From assembly GCF_002215495.1 (NCBI RefSeq), contig NZ_CP021378.1, forward strand, positions 394,417 through 458,416: a DNA stretch of 64,000 bases, in the 5' to 3' direction. A program made the translations under genes and the position numbers. Origin of the DNA: Porphyrobacter sp. CACIAM 03H1 (GTDB taxonomy: Bacteria; Pseudomonadota; Alphaproteobacteria; Sphingomonadales; Sphingomonadaceae). Below the pieces are notes generated by a model that was given only the letters and a program-made list of their open reading frames with translations, ran no database searches and was not told the origin of the DNA. This document shows positions 9,115 to 17,203 of this stretch, piece after piece (position 1 is the stretch's first letter; every line of letters begins with the position of its first letter).

Positions 9115-10857
9115 GTGACCCCGTTTACCCCGCCGACCGCCGACCAGCTGCTTGCCATCCGCGTCAACGCCGGGATCGAGGAGCTGGCGCAAAGCGAACG
9201 CTTCGCCCATGCCGAGCCCGATCTGGTCGAGGCGATCGTCGAAGGCGTCGGCCAGTTCGCGGCGGGCGAATTCGCACCCCTCAACCGCGTCGGCGATCTC
9301 GAAGGCGCGAAGCTCGAGAACGGCGTCGTCCGCCTGCCCGACGGGTTCGACGCCGCCTACAAGGCCTATGTCGAGCAAGGCTGGAACGCCATCGCCTCGC
9401 CGGTCGCGCACGGCGGGCAGGGCCTGCCCTTCACCCTTGCCTGCAACGTGCTGGAGAACCTCGGCGCGGCGAACATGGCCTTCACACTGCTCCCCATGCT
9501 CTCGGTCGGCGCGATCGAGGCGCTGGAGCATCACGGCTCGCCCGCCCAGCAGGCCATGTATCTGCCCAAGCTGGTGAGCGGCGCGTGGTCGGGCACGATG
9601 AACCTCACCGAACCCGCCGCAGGGAGCGATGTCGGCGCGCTGCGCAGCACGGCCGAGCCGGTCGAGACCGGCGAGCACGCGGGCAAGTACCGGATCACCG
9701 GCCAGAAGATCTACATCACGTGGGGCGAGCACGAGCTGGCCGAGAACATCATCCACCTCGTGCTGGCCCGCCTCCCCGGCGCGCCCGAGGGTTCGCGCGG
9801 GATCAGCCTCTTCGTGGTGCCCAAGTATCACGTGAACGCCGACGGCTCGCTCGGCCCGAAGAACGACCTTCGCTGCGTCTCCCTCGAACACAAGCTTGGC
9901 ATCAACGCCTCGCCGACCTGCGTGATGAGCTACGGCGACAACGGCGAATGCATCGGCGAGCTCGTCGGCCAGCCCAACAAGGGGCTCGCCGCGATGTTCA
10001 CGATGATGAACAACGCGCGCATCAACGTCGGCAACCAGGGGGCACAGATCGCCGAGCGGGCCACCCAGCAGGCGCTCGCCTATGCCCGCGACCGGGTTCA
10101 GTCGGCCCGCGCCGGCTCGCCCGACAAGACCCCGGTGGCGATCATCGAGCACCCCGACGTGCGCCGCATGATCCTGCGCATGAAGGCCCTGACCGAGGGC
10201 GTGCGCGCGCTGCTCTACTATTGCGCCGGGCAGGTCGACCGCGGCAACCTTGGTGACGAGCCGGCGCGGGCGCGCGGCGAGATCGTGGTTCCGCTGATCA
10301 AGGCCTGGGGCACCGATGTCGGCGTCGAGGTCTCCGGGCTCGGGATCCAGATCCACGGCGGCATGGGCTTCGTCGAGGAGACCGGCGCGGCCCAGCACTG
10401 GCGGGATTCGCGCATCGCCCCGATCTACGAGGGCACCAACGGCATCCAGGCCGCCGATCTCGTGACCCGTAAGCTCGGGCTCGAGGGCGGTGAGGCGATG
10501 GTCGCGCTGTTCGACACCATCGCCCGCGAGACTACCGATGAATTCGCGCTCTCCGCCCTCGCGCGGGACTGCGGCAATGTCGCGCGCTGGATGCGCGACG
10601 ATGCCAGCCTCGATGATCGTCTGGCCGGCAGCGTGCCCTTCTGCACGATGGCGGCGGTGTGCATGGCCGGGTGGCAGCTGACGAAGCAGGCGGCGGCGGT
10701 CAAGGCCGGCGCGGCTCCCGAACTCGCGGCGACCAAGCCGGTGACGGTGCGCTTCTTCCTCGACCGGATCGTGCCCGAGGCTGCGGGTCTCAAGGCCGGC
10801 GCGGTGGCGGGGGCCGACCTGCTCTACGCGCTCCCCGCAGAGGCGCTGGTCGGCTGA
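9115..10857 (+). CDS. Acyl-CoA dehydrogenase, long C-terminal-domain type (580 aa)
   Basis: FAD-dependent acyl-CoA dehydrogenase that oxidises an acyl-CoA to its 2,3-enoyl form. It has the N-terminal helical domain, middle beta domain (NLTEPAAGSDVGALR near 160) and C-terminal helical domain with YEGTNGIQ, whose glutamate at about 439 is the usual catalytic base. About 100 extra C-terminal residues place it with the roughly 600-residue group that includes DmdC (methylmercaptopropionyl-CoA dehydrogenase). That alone does not prove the substrate. The GTG at 9115 has an AAGGA site 12 bases upstream. The DUF815 gene starts one base after its stop codon. Confidence 0.9.
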   Translation: MTPFTPPTADQLLAIRVNAGIEELAQSERFAHAEPDLVEAIVEGVGQFAAGEFAPLNRVGDLEGAKLENGVVRLPDGFDAAYKAYVEQGWNAIASPVAHGGQGLPFTLACNVLENLGAANMAFTLLPMLSVGAIEALEHHGSPAQQAMYLPKLVSGAWSGTMNLTEPAAGSDVGALRSTAEPVETGEHAGKYRITGQKIYITWGEHELAENIIHLVLARLPGAPEGSRGISLFVVPKYHVNADGSLGPKNDLRCVSLEHKLGINASPTCVMSYGDNGECIGELVGQPNKGLAAMFTMMNNARINVGNQGAQIAERATQQALAYARDRVQSARAGSPDKTPVAIIEHPDVRRMILRMKALTEGVRALLYYCAGQVDRGNLGDEPARARGEIVVPLIKAWGTDVGVEVSGLGIQIHGGMGFVEETGAAQHWRDSRIAPIYEGTNGIQAADLVTRKLGLEGGEAMVALFDTIARETTDEFALSALARDCGNVARWMRDDASLDDRLAGSVPFCTMAAVCMAGWQLTKQAAAVKAGAAPELAATKPVTVRFFLDRIVPEAAGLKAGAVAGADLLYALPAEALVG

Positions 10858-10858
10858 C

Positions 10859-11680
10859 ATGGCCGAGGGGGGCGACGCGCTGGACCGGATCGCCGCCGCG
10901 CTCGAGCGGCTCGCCCCGCCGCCTCCGCCGCCGACCGACTGGCTCGCCCATCCCGCCTATGTCTGGGGCGGCACGCGGGCGCAGGCGGTGCCGGAGCCCG
11001 ATGCCCTGCCCCTCGATGCCCTGCACGGGATCGACGCCCAGAAAGTTGCGCTGCGCAACAATTGCGCCCGCCTCGCTTCGGGCGCGGCGGCGCATGACGT
11101 GCTGCTGTGGGGCGCGCGGGGCATGGGCAAGTCGGCGCTGGTGCGCGCTTGTGTGGCCGACGTGCAGCGGGAGAGCCCACGAGCCCTCGCCCTCGTCCAG
11201 CTTGCCCCGGGCAGCCTGCCGACCATCCCCGCGCTGATCGCCGAACTGGCGGGCGTGGATCGCGCGTTCCTGCTGTTCATCGACGATCTCGGTTTCGGCG
11301 CCGACGGGCGGGCGGAGATGCTGGCTCTCAGGAGCCTGCTCGACGGCGGGGTCGACCCGCGTCCGGCGCAGATCCGCCTTGCGGTGACCGCCAACCGCCG
11401 CGCCATCGTCGAGCGGGAGGACACCTCGGGCGCGCTCCACGAACGCGACGAGCGTGACGATGCGCTGGCGCTGGCCGACCGTTTCGGACTGACGCTGGGC
11501 TTCCACCCGGCGGACAAGGACACCTATCTCGCGATCCTCGCGGGCTACCTTGCCCCGCTCGGCCTCGGCTTCGATCCGGAGGAGGCGATGGCCTTCGCGA
11601 TCCAGCGCGGCAACCGGTCGGGCCGCACCGCGCTGCAATTCGCGACCGAATTGGCCGGCCGGGCGGGGCTCCGGCTCTAG
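10859..11680 (+). CDS. DUF815 family P-loop ATPase, 273 aa
   Basis: AAA-like ATPase of the DUF815 family. The Walker A motif GARGMGKS is at residues 85-92 and Walker B FIDD ends at 142-143. A short proline run (residues 21-26) lies in the variable N-terminus. It begins one base after the acyl-CoA dehydrogenase stop, so the two are probably cotranscribed, although no functional link is evident. The cellular role of DUF815 proteins is not known. Its TAG stop overlaps the stop of the convergent gene in a shared CTAG. Confidence 0.88.
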   Translation: MAEGGDALDRIAAALERLAPPPPPPTDWLAHPAYVWGGTRAQAVPEPDALPLDALHGIDAQKVALRNNCARLASGAAAHDVLLWGARGMGKSALVRACVADVQRESPRALALVQLAPGSLPTIPALIAELAGVDRAFLLFIDDLGFGADGRAEMLALRSLLDGGVDPRPAQIRLAVTANRRAIVEREDTSGALHERDERDDALALADRFGLTLGFHPADKDTYLAILAGYLAPLGLGFDPEEAMAFAIQRGNRSGRTALQFATELAGRAGLRL

Positions 11681-13152
11681 TTGACCTTCTGCCCGGCCTG
11701 CTTGCGCAGGTAATCGGCCTCGAAGTCGGCCCGCGGATCGCGCAGTGCGCGGGGCGGGAGCGAAGCGCCCTCCAGCCGCGCGATCGGCGCGGCCGGCGCA
11801 GCGGTGGGCGAGCGCACGCGCCAGATGATCCCTGCGGTATCGTCCGAGACGAGCAACGAACCATCACCAGCCCATTCGACCCAGGTCGGCCGCCCGCGGG
11901 TGGTGCCGTCCGCCTTGAGGAAGCCGGTGAGCACCGGCTTGGGCTTGCCGACCGGATTGCCGCGCGCGTCGAAGTCGACGAACACCACGTCGTAGCCCGA
12001 GGGCGGCTTCCTGTTCCACGAGCCGTGCCGCGCGATGAAGGCCCCGCCCGCGAAGTTCTCGCCCATCCGGTCGCCCTCCCTCGAGAACACCAGCCCCAGC
12101 GCCGCCACGTGCGGGCCGAGCGCGAATTCGGGCTTGCGGACATATTCCATCAGGAAGCGCGGCATCGGCGCATCGACGCGGCGATCGCGGTTGTTCTTGT
12201 AGTAGACCCAGGGCCAGCCGTACTGCGCGCCGACCGGCACGTTGGTGAGGTAATCGGGCACGAGGTCCGACCCGAGCATGTCGCGCTCGTTCACGGTGGT
12301 CCAGAGCTCGCCCGACCATGGGCTGAAATCCATCCCGTTGGGATTGCGCAGGCCGGCGCCGAACTGGCGCGGGCGGCCCTTGGCGAGGTCATATTCCCAG
12401 ATCATCGCCCGGCCCTGCTCGATGTCCATGCCACTCTCGCCGATATTGCTGACGGAGCCGACCGCGACATAGAGCCGCTCGCCATCGGGCGAGAGCTCGA
12501 GGTTGCGCATCCAGTGGCCGCCGCCGGGCGCGAGGTCCATCAGCTTGCGCGGGCTGCCGGTCACATTGGTGCTGCCAAGCGCATAGGGATAGGCCAGCAC
12601 GGCGTTGTGGTTGGCGACGAACAGCGTCCCGTCCTTCCATGCCATGCCAGAGGGCGAATCGAGGCCTTCGAGGATCACCTGCCGCGTCTCGGCGCTGCCG
12701 TTGCCATCGGCATCGCGCAGCAGCACGATTTGATTGGGCGATTCGCCGGTGGCACCGGCCTTGCTCAGCAGTTTGTCGGCGATCCAGCCCTTGATCGCGT
12801 CCATGATCCCGCCGCCGCCATTGTCGACCTTGGGCGCGCGGGTCAGGGCGACGAGGATGTCGCCATTGGGCAGCGCAAACAGCGTCCGCGGATGCTCCAG
12901 CCCTTCGGCAAAGCGCATCACCTCGAGCCCTTCGGCCGGGGTCGGCGCCTCACCTGCCTGCCAGCCTACCGGCTCGGCGATCTGCACGGTGGGGAAGGTC
13001 TGCGCCTCCCCCTCCTGCAGCACGGGATCGGTGCCGGTGACCTCCTCGACCGAAAGTTCGGCAGTGTCGCCGCGGGTCAGGAGAAACAGCGCGATCCCGA
13101 CGATCACGACAACAACGACGAGAGCGATTGCGATTTTGCGGAAAATGGCCAT
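11677..13152 (-). CDS. Membrane-anchored PQQ-type sugar/sorbosone dehydrogenase-like protein, 491 aa
   Basis: Beta-propeller protein of the glucose/sorbosone dehydrogenase family, predicted to sit in the periplasm held by an N-terminal helix (about residues 5-24, rich in Val and Ile). The propeller contains repeated LELSPDGERLYVAVG and RNPNGMDFSP-type strands. Some members bind PQQ and oxidise sugars, others have no shown activity, so substrate and cofactor use are open. I use the ATG at 13152, directly before the membrane helix, rather than a start 19 codons upstream. It diverges from the methionine sulfoxide reductase gene across 65 bases. Confidence 0.85.
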   Translation of the reverse strand: MAIFRKIAIALVVVVVIVGIALFLLTRGDTAELSVEEVTGTDPVLQEGEAQTFPTVQIAEPVGWQAGEAPTPAEGLEVMRFAEGLEHPRTLFALPNGDILVALTRAPKVDNGGGGIMDAIKGWIADKLLSKAGATGESPNQIVLLRDADGNGSAETRQVILEGLDSPSGMAWKDGTLFVANHNAVLAYPYALGSTNVTGSPRKLMDLAPGGGHWMRNLELSPDGERLYVAVGSVSNIGESGMDIEQGRAMIWEYDLAKGRPRQFGAGLRNPNGMDFSPWSGELWTTVNERDMLGSDLVPDYLTNVPVGAQYGWPWVYYKNNRDRRVDAPMPRFLMEYVRKPEFALGPHVAALGLVFSREGDRMGENFAGGAFIARHGSWNRKPPSGYDVVFVDFDARGNPVGKPKPVLTGFLKADGTTRGRPTWVEWAGDGSLLVSDDTAGIIWRVRSPTAAPAAPIARLEGASLPPRALRDPRADFEADYLRKQAGQKVN

Positions 13153-13217
13153 GTGGCGGGGATAAAGCCCGCCCGCGCCGGCGGCAACCTCCCAAGCGAC
13201 GAAAGACAAACACCCCC

Positions 13218-13718
13218 ATGTACGATTTCAAGCCCGCCGCGCCGCTCGACACGGAAGCCCTCTATCGCGAGCTCCTCGCCGCCGCCGAGGCGCTTACGGC
13301 GGACGAGCCGGACGGCGTCGCCAACATGGCCAATGTCGCCGCGCTCCTGTGGGAGTTCCTGCCCGATCTCAACTGGGCGGGGTTCTACCGCGTCGCCCCG
13401 GCCAAGGGCGGCGGGACCGATGAACTCGTGCTGGGTCCCTTCGTCGGGCGGCCCGCCTGCATCCGCATCCCCTTCGGGCGCGGGGTGTGCGGAGCGGCAG
13501 CGCAGCAGGGCGCGACGCAGCTTGTCGCCGATGTCCACGCCTTCCCCGGCCACATCGCCTGCGATGCCGCCAGCGCGAGCGAGCTGGTCGTCCCCGTTCT
13601 GCGCGACGGCGCGGTGGTGGCGGTGATCGATCTCGACAGCCCGTCCCCCTCCCGCTTCACCGCCGAGGATGCCGCAGGCATCGAGGCGCTCGCGGCGCTG
13701 CTCGCCGAGCGGGTCTGA
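13218..13718 (+). CDS. Free methionine-(R)-sulfoxide reductase (GAF domain)
   Basis: Reduces free L-methionine-(R)-sulfoxide using thioredoxin. The single GAF domain fills almost all 166 residues. Cysteines at 81, 91 and 115 match the three catalytic cysteines of the E. coli fRMsr (84, 94, 118) in spacing and context (PACIRIP, GVCGAA, HIACDA). The ATG at 13218 gives the normal N-terminus. It is monocistronic, with a 110-base gap to the next gene. Confidence 0.93.
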   Translation: MYDFKPAAPLDTEALYRELLAAAEALTADEPDGVANMANVAALLWEFLPDLNWAGFYRVAPAKGGGTDELVLGPFVGRPACIRIPFGRGVCGAAAQQGATQLVADVHAFPGHIACDAASASELVVPVLRDGAVVAVIDLDSPSPSRFTAEDAAGIEALAALLAERV

Positions 13719-13828
13719 TCCTTCCCGAAACGGGACAGCGCCGACTCCGCCGCTTGGGCGGCAGGCGCGTGCGGTGGTAAGCCTTTGCTAACCATCAGCC
13801 GTCCGGGCTGACCAAGGGGGATTTGTTC

Positions 13829-14689
13829 ATGCCCAAGCTTTCGTCGACCCTCCCGCTCGCCGCTCTCGCCTTCGCCCTTCCGGCAGCGGCGCAGGCGCAG
13901 AACTACGCCGACCTGCCGCCGCTCGCGCCGATGGCCGAGGCCGAGGTCCGCACCCTCCCGGCAGACATGCGCAGCGCGCCGGCGATGCAGCAGACGGAGA
14001 CCGTGACCAACGTCAACGGCGTCGAGACCATCACCCGCACCCGCCGCATCGATGCACCGCGCCCGATGCCGGCCGCGCCGATGCATCAGGGCTACGCGCC
14101 GCACGGCTATGCCGCACCGGCGGCCTATGGCCCTGCGCCGGTCGTCTTCGAGCGCCAGCAGTGGATCGACGAATGCCGCCGCCGCACCCGGGGGCAGGAC
14201 AAGGACAGCACCGGCGCGATCATCGGCGGCCTGCTTGGCGCGATCGCCGGGGGCTTTGCCGGTTACGAGATTGCCGGGGTCGGCGACCGCGTGCTCGGCA
14301 CCGTGCTGGGTGTCGGCGGTGGGGGGTTGATCGGCGGCCTCCTCGGCAGCCTGTTCGACGGCGACGACGACGAGGACCGCTACGACTGCGAGGCCGCGCT
14401 CGACGCCTATCTATCGCAATACGGTACGCCTGGCCCGCGCATCGCCAGCCGCGAGATCGCCTACCCGGCCCCATATCCGGCCTACGCGCAGTCCTATGCC
14501 TATCCGGCCTATTCCTACGGCTACAGCTACGCCCCGCCGCCGCAGATGGTGCTGGTGCCGGTGCGCAGCGAGGTGCAGCAGCAGGTCGTGGTGCGCGAGA
14601 CCGAGCGTTACGAGACCTACACCGTGCCCGGTGCCTCGCGTGTCATCCCCGGGCCGCGCCCCTCGCCCAAGATGATCAAGAACCGCTAA
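13829..14689 (+). CDS. Glycine-zipper 2TM domain envelope protein, 286 aa
   Basis: Exported envelope protein. A signal peptide ending near AAAQAQ (about residue 24) is followed by a Pro/Ala-rich region. A glycine zipper with two hydrophobic hairpins (about residues 129-178, IIGGLLGAIAGG followed by GGLIGGLLGSLF) ends at an acidic DGDDDED patch. The remainder is rich in Tyr, Pro and Ala and ends in a basic tail. The ATG has a strong AAGGGGG site 6 bases upstream. A weak CtrA-like half-site pair (GTAA-N7-CTAACCAT) lies at 13777-13795. A double hairpin terminator follows. Glycine-zipper proteins often stabilise the envelope, but the specific role here is unknown. Confidence 0.8.
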   Translation: MPKLSSTLPLAALAFALPAAAQAQNYADLPPLAPMAEAEVRTLPADMRSAPAMQQTETVTNVNGVETITRTRRIDAPRPMPAAPMHQGYAPHGYAAPAAYGPAPVVFERQQWIDECRRRTRGQDKDSTGAIIGGLLGAIAGGFAGYEIAGVGDRVLGTVLGVGGGGLIGGLLGSLFDGDDDEDRYDCEAALDAYLSQYGTPGPRIASREIAYPAPYPAYAQSYAYPAYSYGYSYAPPPQMVLVPVRSEVQQQVVVRETERYETYTVPGASRVIPGPRPSPKMIKNR

Positions 14690-14698
14690 CCCATTTCT

Positions 14699-14755
14699 GT
14701 CCCCTGGGGGACAAAGCAAAAGCCCCGCGGAGTCAGGCGACCCGCGGGGCTTTTT
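14699..14755. terminator. Terminator between converging glycine-zipper gene and parB
   Basis: Two hairpins in tandem. The first is TGTCCCC-TG-GGGGACA (14699-14714). The second pairs GCCCCGCGG (14722-14730) with CCGCGGGGC (14742-14750) and is followed by TTTTT on the plus strand and, read the other way, by TTTT. It can therefore end transcription from both sides. Confidence 0.85.
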
Positions 14756-14782
14756 CATGCCGGTCGGGGGCGCTGGCCCCGC

Positions 14783-15745
14783 TCAGATCTCGCCACCGGT
14801 GAGGCGCTGGCAGACCAGATCGAGCTGATCGAGCGTGGTATAGCGGATCGTGATCGTCCCCTTGCGCGGATCGACCTCGGGCTTGATCCGCACACTCAGC
14901 CCGAGGAACTCCTCGAGATGCTGCTGGACCGCGAGAATATCCGCGTTTTCAGAGGATTGATAGCCAGGCTGGGCAGGCTCCAGCCGCGCGCGGGGCTTCT
15001 TGGTGAGCGTCTCGATGTCGCGCACCGAAAGCCCCTCGGCCACGGCAAGCTCGGCGAGGTGCAGCGCATCGTCCCGCCCGATCAGCGCGCGGGCGTGGCC
15101 GATCGACAGCTTGCCCTCCTGGATCAGGTCGAGCACCGGATCGGGCAGCGTCACCAGCCGCATCATGTTGGCGACATGGCTGCGCGACTTTTCGACCATC
15201 TTGGCGATGTCGACCTGGATCATGCCCTCGTCTTCCGAGAGGCGGTGATAGGCGCGCGCTTCCTCGACCGGGTTGAGGTCCTCGCGCTGGAGATTCTCGA
15301 TCAGAGCGAGGGCAATCACCTCGCGCTCGGACAGGTTGCGCACCAGCGCCGGAATCTCGTGCAGCCGGGCCTTCTGCGCCGCGCGCCAGCGGCGTTCGCC
15401 GGCGACGAGCTGGAAGCCCTCCCCGCCGGGGTGCGGGCGGACGATGATCGGCTGGATTACGCCCCGCGTCGCGATCGAGGCGGCGAGTTCGTCGAGCGCA
15501 GCCTCGTCGAAATGCTTGCGGGGGTTGCCCGGCAGCGGCTTGATGCTCGCGATCGCCAGCATCCGCAGCGGCGAGGAACCTGCGGCAGGTGCCTCGGCCG
15601 GAGCATCCTCGCGGCGCACCAGTGGCTCCTCGCGCCGCGTTTCCCCGAGAAGCGCCCCTAGCCCCTTGCCCAGCCGCCGCGGCTTGTCCGCAGACGCACG
15701 GAGATTGGCAGCGATTTCAGCGGTTTGCGCGGTATCTTCAGTCAT
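14783..15745 (-). CDS. parB: Chromosome-partitioning protein ParB
   Basis: DNA-binding CTP-dependent clamp that loads at parS and spreads to segregate the chromosome origin. The N-terminal CTPase domain (about 63-165) carries GERRWRA at 116-122 and the stretch ENLQREDLNPVEEA from 150. A helix-turn-helix lies near 178-200, and the last 50 residues form the dimerisation domain. The N-terminus contains KGLGALLG, the ParA-contacting peptide. The start overlaps the parA stop (ATGA). Six parS-type sites lie 0.9-5.6 kb upstream in this window. Confidence 0.97.
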   Translation of the reverse strand: MTEDTAQTAEIAANLRASADKPRRLGKGLGALLGETRREEPLVRREDAPAEAPAAGSSPLRMLAIASIKPLPGNPRKHFDEAALDELAASIATRGVIQPIIVRPHPGGEGFQLVAGERRWRAAQKARLHEIPALVRNLSEREVIALALIENLQREDLNPVEEARAYHRLSEDEGMIQVDIAKMVEKSRSHVANMMRLVTLPDPVLDLIQEGKLSIGHARALIGRDDALHLAELAVAEGLSVRDIETLTKKPRARLEPAQPGYQSSENADILAVQQHLEEFLGLSVRIKPEVDPRKGTITIRYTTLDQLDLVCQRLTGGEI

Positions 15746-16518
15746 GCGGCCTGTCTTTCTGCGGGAAATCGCCCGATCAGCTCGCGCGCCAGCGACATGT
15801 AGGCGCGGCTGCCGGTGCAGTGCTGATCGTAGATCAGCGCCGGGAGCCCGTGGCTCGGTGCCTCGGAGAGGCGGACGTTGCGCGGGATGACCGTCTCGAA
15901 AACGAGATTGCCGAGGCAGTCGCGCACATCGTCCGACACCTGGTCTGTCAGCCGGTTGCGGCGGTCATACATGGTCAACGCCACGCCGATGATGCCCAGA
16001 TCGGGATTGAACCGCTGCTGCACCTGATCGACCGTCTGGAGCAGCTGCGAAAGCCCCTCGAGCGCGAAGAACTCGCATTGCAGCGGCACCAGCAGCGTAT
16101 CGGCGGCGCAAAGCGCGTTCAGCGTCAGCAGGCCGAGCGAGGGCGGGCAATCGATGAAGCAGATATCATGGCCCGTATGTGAGGACAGCGCCTTGTCGAG
16201 CCGGTGGGTGCGCCCTTCGACCGCCACAAGCTCGACCTCCGCACCGGACAGATCGACCGTCGCGGGAACGATGTCGAGGCGGGGGATCGCGGTCGGCAGG
16301 ATCGCGCTGGCAAGCGGAACCTCGTCGACCAGCAGATCATAGCTTGAAACGTCGCGTGACGAGGAATGCACCCCCAGGCCGGTCGAGGCATTGCCCTGCG
16401 GATCGAGGTCGATCAGCAGCGTGCGCCACCCCGTCGCCGCCATGGCCGTGGCGATGTTGATCGCGGTGGTGGTCTTGCCCACCCCGCCCTTCTGGTTGGC
16501 GATCGCGATGGTCAGCAT
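15742..16518 (-). CDS. parA: Chromosome-partitioning ATPase ParA (Soj)
   Basis: Deviant Walker ATPase of 258 residues that binds nucleoid DNA as an ATP dimer and pulls the ParB-parS complex. The signature KGGVGKTTT is at 10-18 and the switch region DCPPS near 122-126. The protein lacks an N-terminal DNA-binding extension, which marks a chromosomal rather than plasmid ParA. The ATG at 16518 is immediately before the P-loop strand. It sits between rsmG and parB, the usual gidA-gidB-parA-parB order. Confidence 0.97.
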   Translation of the reverse strand: MLTIAIANQKGGVGKTTTAINIATAMAATGWRTLLIDLDPQGNASTGLGVHSSSRDVSSYDLLVDEVPLASAILPTAIPRLDIVPATVDLSGAEVELVAVEGRTHRLDKALSSHTGHDICFIDCPPSLGLLTLNALCAADTLLVPLQCEFFALEGLSQLLQTVDQVQQRFNPDLGIIGVALTMYDRRNRLTDQVSDDVRDCLGNLVFETVIPRNVRLSEAPSHGLPALIYDQHCTGSRAYMSLARELIGRFPAERQAA

Positions 16519-16576
16519 GGCGTGTCCCGTCCTTCCCGCACGCCAATTCAGGGTGAACTGGCGCGTGTTTCGCGTG

Positions 16577-17203
16577 TCAGGCCTTCACGATGATCCCGGC
16601 CTCGGGATCGGTCAAGGAATGTTTCACGTGAAACATTGCCCGAATCGAAGGCTTCAATGTGTCCAACTCCTGCGCCGCCGAGCGCCCCTTGGGCAACACG
16701 TAGACGGTCCGCCTTGTGGAGAAGGGTGCGGATAGGTCTAGAAGTCTGGTGAGTGGAGCAAAGGCGCGTGCCGAAATGGCGCGGGCCTCGAAGGGAGCCA
16801 CGTGCTCGAGACGCTGGCCTTCCACCCGGCACTTCCGCAGATCGAGCGCGGCGATGGCGCGGTTGAGGAACTGGACCCGGCGCGCGCGGGATTCGACCAA
16901 GACTACCGGCATATTCGGGCACAGGGCTGCAATCACCAGACCGGGGAAGCCCGGCCCGCTCCCGAGATCGAGCCACGGTCCGCCCCCATTGGCACCCAAT
17001 GTTTCACGTGAAACATTCTCCAGTAGCTGCGCCGAGTCTGCAATATGACGCTGCCACAGCTGCGGCTCTGTCGCCTTGGCAATGAGGTTCTGCCGCAGGT
17101 TCTCGTCCAGCACGAGCGCAGCGAAGGCTTCGAGCCGCGCCATACCCGCCGCGTCGGTCAGCCCCGCCACATAGGCGCGGGCCTCGGCTTCGTTGGTGAT
17201 CAT
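16577..17203 (-). CDS. rsmG: 16S rRNA (guanine-N7) methyltransferase RsmG (GidB)
   Basis: Methylates G527 of 16S rRNA with S-adenosylmethionine. The SAM-binding motif [13 protein letters not shown] lies near residues 77-89. Two perfect parS sites are inside the gene: one is translated as NVSRET before the SAM motif, the other as MFHVKH about fifteen residues from the end. The ATG at 17203 overlaps the mnmG stop by ATGA, so it is translationally coupled. At 208 residues it is of normal length. Confidence 0.95.
   Translation of the reverse strand: MITNEAEARAYVAGLTDAAGMARLEAFAALVLDENLRQNLIAKATEPQLWQRHIADSAQLLENVSRETLGANGGGPWLDLGSGPGFPGLVIAALCPNMPVVLVESRARRVQFLNRAIAALDLRKCRVEGQRLEHVAPFEARAISARAFAPLTRLLDLSAPFSTRRTVYVLPKGRSAAQELDTLKPSIRAMFHVKHSLTDPEAGIIVKA
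16620..16635. other. parS site 1 (perfect)
   Basis: TGTTTCACGTGAAACA, a perfect 16-bp palindrome extending to 20 bp as AAT...ATT (16618-16637). It lies inside the 3' end of rsmG and is read there as MFHVKH. It matches the widely conserved ParB-binding consensus. Confidence 0.95.
17000..17015. other. parS site 2 (perfect)
   Basis: TGTTTCACGTGAAACA, again extending to the 20-bp palindrome (16998-17017). It is inside rsmG, where this frame reads NVSRET, 380 bases from site 1. Confidence 0.95.

Noticed and set aside
9824..9841. CACGTGA core resembling parS inside the acyl-CoA dehydrogenase gene
   Set aside because: Only 11 of 16 bases match the parS consensus, with both outer arms broken; it is the normal coding of YHVN.
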